Position numbers and translations under genes: made by a program. This document shows positions 1-11,684 of a stretch of 64,000 nucleotides of DNA, piece after piece. Origin of the DNA: Vitis vinifera (Eukaryota > Streptophyta > Magnoliopsida > Vitales > Vitaceae); assembly GCF_030704535.1 (NCBI RefSeq), contig NC_081815.1, positions 4,660,501 to 4,724,500 of the forward strand, in the 5' to 3' direction. The notes under the pieces were generated by a model, which searched no databases, was not told where the DNA came from, and saw only the letters and a program-made list of their open reading frames with translations. Each line of letters begins with the position of its first letter. Within the stretch, counting starts at the first letter, position 1.

Positions 1-584
1 ATGAAGTACTAATTTGAATTCATGATACGCGTATTTTTTTTATATATACAAAAATTATTAAATAATTTTAATGCATTTGGTGAATGATGTTAATATATTG
101 ATATACTATGTTAATACCAAGGGTATAAATAGGCATTTCTAAAATTATTACTTTTGAATAAAATATAAGTAGGACATAAATATATTATACTTATAATATA
201 AATACACAAATATTACAATAAATTATAACATAATTTAATTTATTTTGTTTAATTTTTTTCACATGTTATATTACCCAACACAAATAGTCGTGTGTTATTT
301 AATTGAATAATTACGTGTTATTCAATTAAATATTTGTATATTATTCAATTAATGAGAATTCGTAAAATAATAATTATTCATTTTATTAAAGCAATAAAGT
401 TTTTAATTATATGTTACATATAAACAATATAATAACCTTAGGGTGTGGTTTTTACTTTAGAGATATTGAAAATTAATTTTTTTTATTTAAAAAATCTCAA
501 TTTAAAAAAAAAAGAAAAAAGAAAAAGAGGATATTTCAAATAATTTAATTTCTTATAATAAAATAAATAAAATTATATAATTTC

Positions 585-621
<37 letters not shown>

Positions 622-1536
622 CTTTTCTCTTTTCACTTTTTTCACTTTTCCATTTTTTTCAAGTCCACGTAACTAAAGAAGTAAAAAGAAAAAATGACAA
701 ATTTATTAAACATACTATATTGATATGATAATATAAAATAATTTATAATTAATATGAAATAAAAAAAATAGATTAATAATACACAATTTATTAAATTATT
801 TTTATAAAAATTCGAATATTCAATTGGATTTATTGTAAGTCCATTCAAATAAATAATAAAATTACTTTTATCCTGAATTTTTATAAGTAAAACTTTATTA
901 AACAATTGGTTGATTGTTTAAAAGTGAAAAATAATTTTTTTGGACACGAGATATGCACTAGTAATTAATTGTAGTTATCATCACACATTCGTATTATTTA
1001 CAATCTCAAATTTACTTATGGATAATATAGAAAGCCATATTGAGGATAAAATTGTTCTAGAAAATTTTTTATGATAAGTCACCCTTCCCGTCATTATCTT
1101 CCTTTTTTATAACTTTGCCAGAGGATGCACAGCGAGTGTCTTCCTACCCACCACTGAGTCAATGACTCGGAGACTTAGTGTCATGTCCTTTGTCGGCATA
1201 GATGCCAAATTGCCTATCAATCTCAATTGATGCTGGTTGTTGAAAGTTAAAGCTTTCATAACTATCTTTATATTGAAAATTCAAATTTGTGTTGCTTGGA
1301 AAGGTTTTTATTTTATTTATTTATTTATGTTTTCTTTTTATTTTTTATTTAAAATACCCCTAAAAAAAAGATTTTAGAAAAAATTTAAAAATAATTTTAG
1401 GATTTTTTAAAAGACAAAAGTTTATTTAGAAAATTGACATAGACTAATTTTTATATACTTCTAATTTTTATTTTATTTTATTTTGTATACATTCATAATT
1501 CTTCTTCTTAAATATTTCTTAAAAAACAACTTAAAA

Positions 1537-1567
<31 letters not shown>

Positions 1568-3609
1568 CATATTTTTAAAACAAATTTAGAAAAAAAATAT
1601 TTTTCTATTAAAAAATTACCAAATATTTCCAACGTTTGAATAATAATTCCCCTACGGACTTTTCGAAACCATGAGTTATAAAAACCCAATTTTCAAATGT
1701 TTTTTACAATAAAAACTGAAGTATTTTCAAACTATTTTTTACATTTTTAATATTTTTAAAAAATAATTTTATAATTAATAATTTATATTTAATTAAATTT
1801 TAAAATAATTCCTCAAAAAATAATTAAAATATATTTTTATAAAACAAGGTAAAAAAAACTAGTTTCGAGAATTATAATCGGTAATCAAACAATTTTTTTT
1901 TTTCAAAAAACAAAACAAACCTATTAATTACTAAAAATAGTTAATAATGTGTCGTGACAATATTTCTATTGTTTCGAGTATAATCATTTATTAAGTGTTT
2001 TTTTTTTAAATATTTTTATATTTTTTAAAAGTAGTTTCAAAATTTTGTAAAAAAGAATTTGAAAAAAAAAACATTTTTAGGGTTAAAAGTAATTTTTAAA
2101 ACATTGATAAACCCTATATTAATTCCTCAAGGTATTTTTCCAATAAATAGAACAACGTGCGGGGACCCTTTTGAACAAAATCAAAGTTGTAACCCCACTA
2201 TTCCCCTTTAAGGGAGCCTTTCTTTACTACTGACAAAGAAGTCAATGGAAAAAAGTGATAATAATGGCTAATGAAATGTGATTGGAGAAAGTGGCCAAAA
2301 TTCTCGGATCAAATCATTTTTGAACTTCCCCACCCCTTATTTTTGAACTTCCTCTTCCACCTTTATCATTTTGCATTAAAATTCTTTGAATTACTTTTAA
2401 TTTAACATCTACACCCTCTGAGTCTCCGCAGAGTTGTTGAATATTAAACTTATCGTACTCCAAAAAGGTTTAACAATTATTTTTAAAAAGTTTGTTTGGA
2501 GTATTGTAACCATAAATTTCATGAAGTCTTATAAAACAAATAAAAACTATAGAGAAGTAATGCCAACAAAGATCTTATTAAAATTAATAATTGTGAGATA
2601 TAATTTCCGTGTTAATATTATTTACGAAAGGAGATAATGAAGGTGTTTTATTAATTTTTGAATGTCAATCAATAGCTTATAGTGATTTATTCTTGAATGA
2701 TTTTGTCAAAAGATGAGGAACAAGTGTAGTATTTATTTGCGATTTCTTAAACTTGTAGACAGATTTTGTGAAGTCGACTTTGATTACAATCCAAAAGTAG
2801 ATGATGAAAGTGTTTTCTTGATTTTAAAAGTCAATCAAGAGTTTGAAATGACTTATTCTCGAATGACTTTGTCGAAAAGAACTCGTGTTTAGTGTTTTTG
2901 AGATTTTTGAACTTGTTAAGAGATTTTGTAAAACATTTTCTTTTCTTTATGAAGTATTTTTTCTTGTGTGGAGTCGTTTTGTCACTCCCCTATTTAAAGA
3001 TGAAATTAGAGAATTAAATTTAGAATCCCTCAAGATTTAGTTGCTTAATTTAAAGAATTTGGTTCTTTGATTTTAATAATTTATCTTTTTTGTTAAAGAA
3101 ATTTATCAACAAGAGAATATCTATTTTAAAAATTTTTCTTTTGACTTCAATTGAAAGATTTAATTTTATTTGCAAGACAAAATTTTGTAATCTTCCAAAT
3201 TTTATCACATGTCCTCTTTTGAATGCATGCCACTGTGTAAATTGGGAAGCCACAATTTAATTTACTACAAAATTTAATGTTTACAAATGTCCTCACTTCG
3301 AGATATATTACATACATACCTTTACGGGGCAAGTCTTAAAGTTACCCTTCGATCTTCTTTAAATTTTTTTGCTAAATAAATATTTTAATAAGAAATTTTC
3401 TATTTTAAAATGTCTATTCCCCACTTTCTCAAATACTATTTTGTTTCCTTCCATTCTTTCCACTTGGTATCAAAAGAAGATTTTGAGTTAGTAGGAAAGT
3501 TTTTATTTGAATATTTACTTGTATAAAGAAGACAAAAATTTGAGAAATCCAACTTGAACTCTCCATGAGAAGTCTTTTCACCCTTGTCAATTTTCAAACT
3601 TGTGAGTCT

Positions 3610-3646
<37 letters not shown>

Positions 3647-3800
3647 AGGAAGAAAAAACCTCACCATTCCTAAACGCTTGTTGATCTTCATCATTTGAAG
3701 AAACGAATTTGTTTTTAAGTATAACACTTCGAGGAATTTTTAACAAACCCAAATATCCATAAAAATAAATTATGAATGTTTAAAACTTCATCCCCATGTA
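1..3800. other. AT-rich intergenic region, no gene seen
   Basis: No open frame here has codon structure or motifs I recognise, and the possible frames are short and made of AT-rich low-complexity residues. The stretch holds dinucleotide (TA)n tracts at 589-619, 1541-1568 and 3611-3643. The rest is homopolymer-rich A/T sequence. Confidence 0.6.
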
Positions 3801-3802
3801 AT

Positions 3803-4960
3803 TAAGTTGTAGCCTTGATGCATAAGGTGTCGTATTTTTGATACTTATGTGCTAACGTCTTCACTTATACTAATTATCTTGACTTGAATGTATAATGGTG
3901 TTCAAGTTTTTACATTTAATTGAAATCATAATTATATTTAACACTTATACAAACAAGTCACGACTTTGACACTACGCGGTATTGTACTTTTTGGCTCTTA
4001 ATGTGACTTAAATTCTAAGGTTCTCACTCATGTAAATTGACTTGACTTGAATGTATGGTGGTATTCAAGTTTTAACATTTAATTAAAATCAAAATTATAT
4101 TTAACATCTATGCAAACAAGTTATGACTTTAACGGTAAGCATCGTTGTGCTTTCGACACTTTATGCGACTTAAGTGTTAAGGTCCTCACTCGTGTAAATT
4201 CATTTGATTTGAATGCATAGTGGCGTTCAAGTTTTAACATTTAATTAAAACTGAAATTATATTTAACTCATGCAAACAAGTCATGACTTTGATGCCTCAT
4301 AGTGTTGTACTTTCAACACTTAATACAACTTAAGTGCTAAAATCTTCACTCATGTGAATTGGTTTGATTTGAACGCATAGTAATGTCTAACTTTATAAAA
4401 CTTAATTAAAACTAGAACTACATTTAACATTGATATAAACAAGTCATAGCCTTAACAGTACGCGGTGTAATACTTTCGACACTTAATGTAGTTTAAGTGC
4501 TAAGGTCTTTACTCATGTGAATTGGTTTGATTTGGATATGTAGTAATATCGAACTTCTCAAAACATAATTAAAATTGAAACTATACTTAATAGTTATACT
4601 GGCAAGTCATAACCTTGACATTGCACCATGTTGTACCTTCGACACTTAACGTGATATAAGTGCTAAAGTTTTCACTTATACAAATTGGTTTGACTTGGGT
4701 ATATAATGATGTTCAAATTTTAACATTTAATTAAAATTAGAATTATACTTAACACTTATGTAAATAAATCATAATCTTGATACTACGTGGTATTGTACTT
4801 TCAACACTTGATGCAGCTTAAATGTTAAAGTCCTCACACATACGAATTGACTTGATTTGGGCGCATAGTGATATTCAACTTTAACATTTAATTAAAATTG
4901 GAATTATACTTAACACTAAGTTATAACTTTTATGTTACATGATATACAACTTTTAGCAAA
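3803..4960. repeat. Tandem array, about 162-bp unit, 7 diverged copies
   Basis: A recurring landmark, GACTTGAATG or close variants, occurs near 3881, 4044, 4206, 4366, 4529, 4692 and 4854, giving spacings of 160-163 bp. Each unit also carries a TTTAACATTTAATTAAAA-like block, an AACAAGTCATGACTTTGA-like block and a CTTTCGACACTTAATG-like block in the same order. Copies are clearly diverged, so the array is old. There is no coding potential. It resembles a small satellite-like tandem repeat. Confidence 0.85.
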
Positions 4961-5076
4961 AATTAAAGCATTTATCTAAGATTACATCTTCCCATCTAAG
5001 AGAAGGATGTAACTACTAAGTTTCCCAAAGTCCAGTCTCCAGAGCCTACCCCAAGCCCCAACTGTGGATGGATAAA

Positions 5077-5150
5077 GCCCATAGACATGGCCCAATTTTC
5101 ACTGGTCCTCGCTGTAAGCCCAAAGGCCGGACCAAAGGTCTACTTGGGCC
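5077..5150 (+). promoter_or_regulatory. Cluster of site II (GCCCA/TGGGCC) motifs upstream of TBC gene
   Basis: GCCCA cores lie at 5077-5081, 5090-5094 and 5118-5122, and TGGGCC at 5145-5150, just before the first candidate start codon at 5181. Site II elements of this type are known binding sites for TCP factors in plant housekeeping promoters. That they act here is inferred from position only. Confidence 0.5.
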
Positions 5151-5180
5151 ATTCACTCCGAATTAAAATCCTAGGCCCCA

Positions 5181-8100
5181 ATGCCCCCACCTAACATTCA
5201 ACCGTTAACTTCCATTCTTCAGGAGGGAAAAATGAACGAAACATTTTCTTCGTCACTAAGCAATTTTCATGGAACTGTACGGGCGCACCAACTCGGCACA
5301 GCCCTCAGCTCAGCGGTGATGCTCAAAGGCAAGCTCAAGCTCCCGGAGGCGGCTCGTCGAGCCTTCCCGGACCGCCTAGGCAGCTTGGTTATGGGCTTTG
5401 ACGATAAGGACGATGAAAATGGCGGATCGGATTTGGTATTCGGGTCTGGGGAAGAACTCGAGACGTTTCAACCCAATGGGTTTGGATTGGACAGAGAGAG
5501 TGATGAGGACGAGGAGCACAAGCCCAGTGATGATTCGGATTTGAGAATCCGACAGAGATCAGATAAAGATGGGGCAAGTTCTGTTTCGGTGTCTGAAATA
5601 ATTGCTGCTGATGAGAAAAGGTCTGATATTGCGTTTGAGGTGAGATTATTGGGTGGTTATTCAAGAACTGGTTAATTTGATTGTGAGAGATTGGAATGAT
5701 TTGATTAATTTGAATTTTTGTGTATTTTGACGGAATCAGAAGTTTGATTTTGTTTGGTAGAGTTTTCTTCGCATCTTTATGCGTGACATATCCGGGGTTT
5801 AGGTGGAATGTAGCGAAAAATAAGATTCGTTTTTCTCCCTTTTGCCTGTTTGGTTACTGAGACAATGTAGGACAAAAGGTTGAATGTTAGATTTTCCTTT
5901 ATTTCAGACACCAGAAAACATATATGTATCTGGTTTTTCCTTTTCTTTTCTTGAACCAAAAATCAGAGAACGAACTTTCAATGATTCATTTTCTTTTATT
6001 CCCCCCCATTTTCTTTGCAACCAAAATGGAGGATTGGGGTTTTATGTTTGTTCATTTCATGGCTATATGTGCATATGTTGTTTTGATTTCATATCTATAA
6101 GCAGCTTTCTCAGAAGGAGATAAACTTGGAAAAGTTGCAAAGACTTGCTAGTTTGGGGCTTCCTGATGGAGGAGGTCTGCGGGCAACAGCTTGGAAGGTT
6201 AGGGTTCTCTTGTTGGGCTAGTTTTTATCTATTTATTCACTAATATTTGGGCTATGTTTGGTTTGCAAAAGTAAGGAGAGAAGAAAAAAATACTAAGAAA
6301 AATGATTTTTTTATGTTTGGTTTTACCTGGAAAATTAGAAGAAAAATCAAATATAATTAAAATTAGAGTGAAACTTATTCATTTTAAAATTATTTAATCT
6401 TTATGTAAAAGTGCAAAAATAAATCAAATGAGTTTAGAATAACATGTAAAAATAATTTATCGTCTTTAAATCTAGTTTTTATTTTCCTTAATTTTTTTTC
6501 TTCTATTTTTATTTTTCTACTCTCCCTCATAGTTCTAACACACATGCATGCTCATACAACACCAATATATATGGGTATTGTATTATGGTCATAAAACCGA
6601 TATAATTACTGGTTCCATGATATACAACTGTTGCAAACAGATACTCTGATAATTTGACATTCCTAACTTCCATGTTCTACTTGAATAGAGTTCATCAGTT
6701 GTCATTCATATTATTGATCTCTATTTACAATATTGTCAAGTTTTGGAGATAACATGTAGTGTTATTGGCCAGTCAAATACCTGCTGGGACTAGGATGATG
6801 AGGAAAATCTATTTCTGGCAGCTATATTTCCCGTTTATGAAGCACATGATTAATCGAGTAATTAAACTGGATTACATTTTTGTGCTCACTTGAGACCTTT
6901 GATAAATTAACAAGAGTGGCACCTTCTTGACATTTCTGGTTAGCAATGGCTGAGCATTCCCTTCTGTGAAGCGTAGATTTTTTCACAGACCTGAAACTCT
7001 TCAAGGATTGTAATAGAACCCTCAAGATATGAAAGCAATTTGTAATGACAATCATACAGCTGGGAGTTTTTGTGCCTTGATATCTCTATTTGTGTGTTTG
7101 TACCTTAAGCTTAAATGGATCCAAAAGGCTATTGCAATAAATAGGAAGGAGAAACACTTGAGACATTTGTCATTTAAGAACCTTCCATATGTTTTTCTTC
7201 CCCTAAAAGCCATGATCTCGAAGGTTTATTCTAGAAATCTCCTTAATAAAGCTTTCACCATTATCATGAATTGACAAGGTAAAAAAAAAAAACCAATGCT
7301 AATATCTGAGGCATAATCCCATGATTGCAAAGAGGCTCGGTGCACAATCCTAAAGCACTTATAGACAACTGTTTGTTCATGTGTGTGTGTGGTTAATAAA
7401 TCTGAAAATAGGTTCTTAAACTGTCAAATCGTTTAAATGCTCCCCCTGATATGTACATTTGGGTAACAGGAGCTAGGCAACTGAAATTGCTATCACCTTC
7501 TCTTGACTATGGTTTTTGACAACATGTCGGCTAGCATTACAACTTAACCCTACGACAGTTTATCCACATTCTGATGGCACTTTAATTTTTGATATAAAAG
7601 TCCAATTGATACAGAATCATAGACCAACATGAAAACATCTAATTGCTTGCTACTTGTGATGTTCTGGATATGAGTTTTGATTGTTCTTATCTGACGCATT
7701 CAAGCAGTTGCTTTTGGGCTATTTGCCTGCTTCTCGTGACTTGTGGGAAAAGGAATTGACTGAGAATCGTTTAAAATATGCTAAGCTAAAAGAAGAGCTT
7801 CTCTTGAGTCCTGTAAGTTGCTACTTGCTACACACTTTCTCACATTATTATATTGCAGCTGAATTCACAGAGTTACCGTGTACTAATTAGAAGCTTTAAT
7901 CTAGACAGGCTGAATACACAAGAAGAAAAACTGAGGCATTGGATGCTATGGAGCAGGATGTGGACAGTCCTGCTGATGGACCACTTACACGACAAGAAAT
8001 TTCTCAGGAAGATCATCCACTGAGCCTTGGTAAGGCTAGTGCTTGGCATAAATACTTCCAGGTAAATGTTTTGTCCATTTTAAGAAGTCACTTGAATGCC

Positions 8101-9686
8101 TTGTGCTACTCTTGGGCTGATGTTTATCACAATAGAGACATCCATTTCTAGGATACAGAAATTGCGGAGCAGATTGACCGTGATTTACAACGTACTCACC
8201 CAGACTTGAAATTCTTCTCAGGGGACTCCTCATTGAGTAGGAAAAACAGGGTATCGACTTTAAGTTTTCTATTTGCTAAGTAATGTTGTTATCTAAACCA
8301 GGGATTCTATACATCCAATTCATCATTTCCATGGTAAATCCCAAATATTGAGATAAATGAATAATGAATAGATTCTTACTGAACGCATTGTAATATGCTG
8401 CATTTCTAACTACAGGAAGCAATGAGAAGTATTCTTCTCCTGTTTGCTAAACTAAATCCTGCAATCCGTTATGTGCAAGGCATGAATGAAGTATTGGCAC
8501 CAATATACTATATATTTAGTACTGACACTGACGAGCAAAATGCTGTAAGAGTTTTCTGCAAAGAAGCTGTTCTTACTCCATTCTTTTGAAATTTTCTTTA
8601 GCTTGAGAATGTCTATGAATTATTTTATTACCTTTCTTTTATATCCACTTGATCTCTCTGATATCAATCATTAAAGTTTGGAGTATTAGTCTCTACTTGG
8701 TACCGCAAGTTTGTTTCATTTTGGGATTGCGGAAACAAGCACTTGTGTTTACTACCTCCCATGTCAGAATTTTTGTTCTGCCTCCGCAGGTTGAAGAACT
8801 TGCATGTTAGGAACTAAAATCAATATGTATTTTTGTTTTCATCCTTACTTAAGAACAAAATTGTTTACTTTCTTCCACTCTGCAGGAAAATGCAGAAGCA
8901 GATAGTTTCTGTTGTTTTGTTCGACTTTTGAGTGACTCTGTGGATCACTTTTGTCAACAATTGGATAACAGTTCAGTGGGTATCCATTCTACTCTTTCCC
9001 GCTTGGTAGAGTTGTTGAAAGCCAATGATGAGGAGTTGTGGCGGCATCTTGAATTCACAACCAAGGTAAACTAAATCAAATGGAGTTAAAAGAAAGTGAG
9101 TTCACGGATTTTTGGGTTTGTGCCATGTCTTAAATCGTTCAAATACATTTTTTCTTTGAGTTACAATCTCGTGGAATCCATCAATCATCATAGATCTGTT
9201 GAGTTCGCATACTAGCCATGATGTTTATTACAAATAATAATGTTATCATCAGCTCATGCTACTCTGAAACAGTGGAGAATCTTACATTATGCATCCAAAT
9301 GATCAGGTCAATCCTCAATTCTACGCGTTCAGGTGGATCACATTGCTGCTTACTCAGGAATTCAATTTTCATTCAATCATGAGAATTTGGGATACTCTTT
9401 TAAGCAATACTTTTGGTGTTCAGGTTGGTCTATTGCTCTCTCAATTTTAACTAAAGGCCTTCTGACCAAATCCTGATCCACTAGGAGAAACCTTTACTGA
9501 GTGCAGGAAATGCTTCTGCGTGTCTGTTGTGCAATGCTGCTGTGCATAAAAAGCAGACTATTGAGTGGTGATTTTGCAGCCAACCTAAAGCTTTTACAGC
9601 ACTACCCTGAAATCAACATAGAACACTTACTACAGGTAGCTCAGGATCTCAGTCCTGACACCTCTTCTTTTCGCTTGTCCATGTAA
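5181..9686 (+). CDS. TBC domain Rab GTPase-activating protein (TBC1D13-like)
   Basis: Predicted GAP that speeds GTP hydrolysis by Rab GTPases in membrane traffic. Nine exons were read from GT-AG borders: 5181-5639, 6105-6197, 7708-7812, 7909-8061, 8152-8250, 8416-8544, 8886-9065, 9307-9423 and 9507-9686. All are multiples of three, giving 504 residues. The N-terminal 150 residues are acidic and low in complexity. The TBC domain covers about residues 155-495. Both catalytic fingers are visible: the arginine finger in IDRDLQRT (R284) and the glutamine finger in YVQGMNEV (Q324). Late landmarks are RWITLLLTQEF and LLQHYPEIN. A second in-frame ATG at 5232 would give 487 residues, and the choice of start is uncertain. 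Intron 2 (1.5 kb) is the largest and holds no recognisable gene. The best family fit is the plant TBC1D13/Gyp1-like group; the target Rab is unknown. Confidence 0.9.
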
Positions 9687-11684
9687 ATTGATGGCCTAAT
9701 TATGCGATTTTGTTTACAAGTCTGCTTTTCATATGGTTTGTTAACTTCATCCCGAATCTACCTACTGTTTGAGTTTCTCTTCACCCAAACAGCAAAGTAA
9801 GAGAGATGGGTTGAGCAGGTTAACACTGAACCTTGCACAAAGTCATTTAAGTACATGCCTGATCAGACCCTTTACTGGCCATTCTATCTTTCCACTATTC
9901 AAGAGGATACTGGCCATGGAAAACACCTTATCTTAACATGTACATATTAGCTTAATGAATGCCTCATGGAACTTGTGTTTTTTTTCAACTGATACCTGAA
10001 AACATTATATTCATCCCATGTGACGCTTTCTAAATTTCATCGATCATATGATATAAATAAGCTGATTTGTAAGCTTTCCATGTTTGAGCCTTTAGGAAGT
10101 TTCCATGGTTTGTACTATGTGTGATGACCTTTAGAATGGACAATCATGTCACTACCTGTATATGTATTTTCATGTGAACCAATATATTTTCTCTAAATTC
10201 ATTATTCATTCATTGACACACAGTCAATGTATTCGGATTGTTTATTATGAATTAGAAGAAAAAATTATTTGAATCGAAGAACATTGATCACATAAGTGGA
10301 GAAAAGGAAAATTCGAAAACTTTTTAAGATTTATCACAAAATATTTTCCTTCAAAGGTGAGTTTTCTTCCATTCTTGGATATGAAGGTATTTGGTTTCTG
10401 CGGATTAGTGCAAAATGTTGAGTCTAAGCTATGTTCGATGGTGGAGATAAAATTGCCGTAGTTCTTGTATGGAAGGTTCCAATTTTATTTAAGAAGCTGT
10501 GTCTCTGGTTACAAGGTACGTATTTGAGAAAATTATTTGTACAACTTGTACAAATATGCTATTATTATCTCTAACATTTTCATGTGTAACATTTACGATA
10601 TGTTGTTTGTTTAATCTTTGTTTGGTTTTCAAGAAAACCAGAGAAAGGAGAAGAAAAGATTAACAAAAAAAAGAAAAATTGTTTGAGAGTTTCCTTATTG
10701 TAGAAAAAGAAGATAATCTTTGGTTCTAAAATATTTTTTCTTTAATTGTGAACTTAAATTCAGTTCAAATATTAAGTTTATTTACCCCGAGCTCAATCCA
10801 ACTTGACGTTTAATTCAAATTAAGCTTAAATTAACAAATATTTGTTTGGATTGTTTGGTTTAAACAAATAGAGTTGATCATAACCTTGGGTTAGATTGAA
10901 ATAAGCTATGATCAAGTCTTTATTGAATCAATTTGTTATTACATAAAAAAGAAAGAAAAAAAGAGTAGGATGAATCCTATCAAGCTTTAACAAAGATAAT
11001 AAAACCCTTAGCGATATTTGATTCCTGAAAATTTTGAATAATATGAGAAAAAGAAAACAAAAACAAAAATAAAATATAGATTTAAAATTAATAAATTATT
11101 TTCACATATTATTTTAAAATAAATTCACTTATTTATATAAAAATTAAATAATTTTAAATATATAGTTTTTTTAATTAATTTTAAATATATCAAACATGAA
11201 AAAATTAATCATTTTTCTTTAACATTTTTTTTGAAGTACTTCTCTCAAACCAAACAATGTGAAATGCTTTTTCTCTCTGCATCTTCGTTTCAATCATCAC
11301 CAGTTATCCATCGAGAAGAGAAGTGCTGAGCTCTTATCCTCGTACACGCCAAAGTTGTTGGTTTCAGAATAATATAACCTTACAGATTGTTCTCATTTGA
11401 ACTCTGAAGTATAAAAGATCTTGAGTAACAAAGCATTTTTCTGGGTACTGGATTGAAGATGAGAAATGCAGTAAAAGAAACTTTGAGACCTTAAAACAGC
11501 CAACTCCATTCCAAACTGTTATGGGGTTTAAAGCATTTAATTTCCATTAGTTTCCAAGTATTTCTCAGCGACCAAACAGGAGTATATCTGAAATGCAGAG
11601 ACAACTTCAATTGAAGGACCAAACAAAGCATTTAATTTGAGTTGAGTGGTTGAGAATAGTGAACTCTATATACAGGTGTGAGGG
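9687..11684. other. Intergenic region between TBC and first PLD gene
   Basis: The first part should be the TBC 3' UTR. From about 10617 to 11258 the sequence is AT-rich and bounded by GTTTGGTTTTC at the left and an inverted CAAACCAAAC at the right, which may mark an old TIR element. From about 11270 the sequence resembles 15760-16350 upstream of the second PLD gene, so it is the duplicated PLD promoter and 5' UTR. No other gene was seen. Confidence 0.5.

Noticed and set aside
642-905. 87-codon minus-strand frame
   Set aside because: Tyr/Phe/Ile/Asn-rich translation of AT-rich DNA with no motif.
5389-5664. 91-codon minus-strand frame in TBC exon 1
   Set aside because: Antisense of an acidic coding exon; Pro/His-rich composition is the usual by-product.
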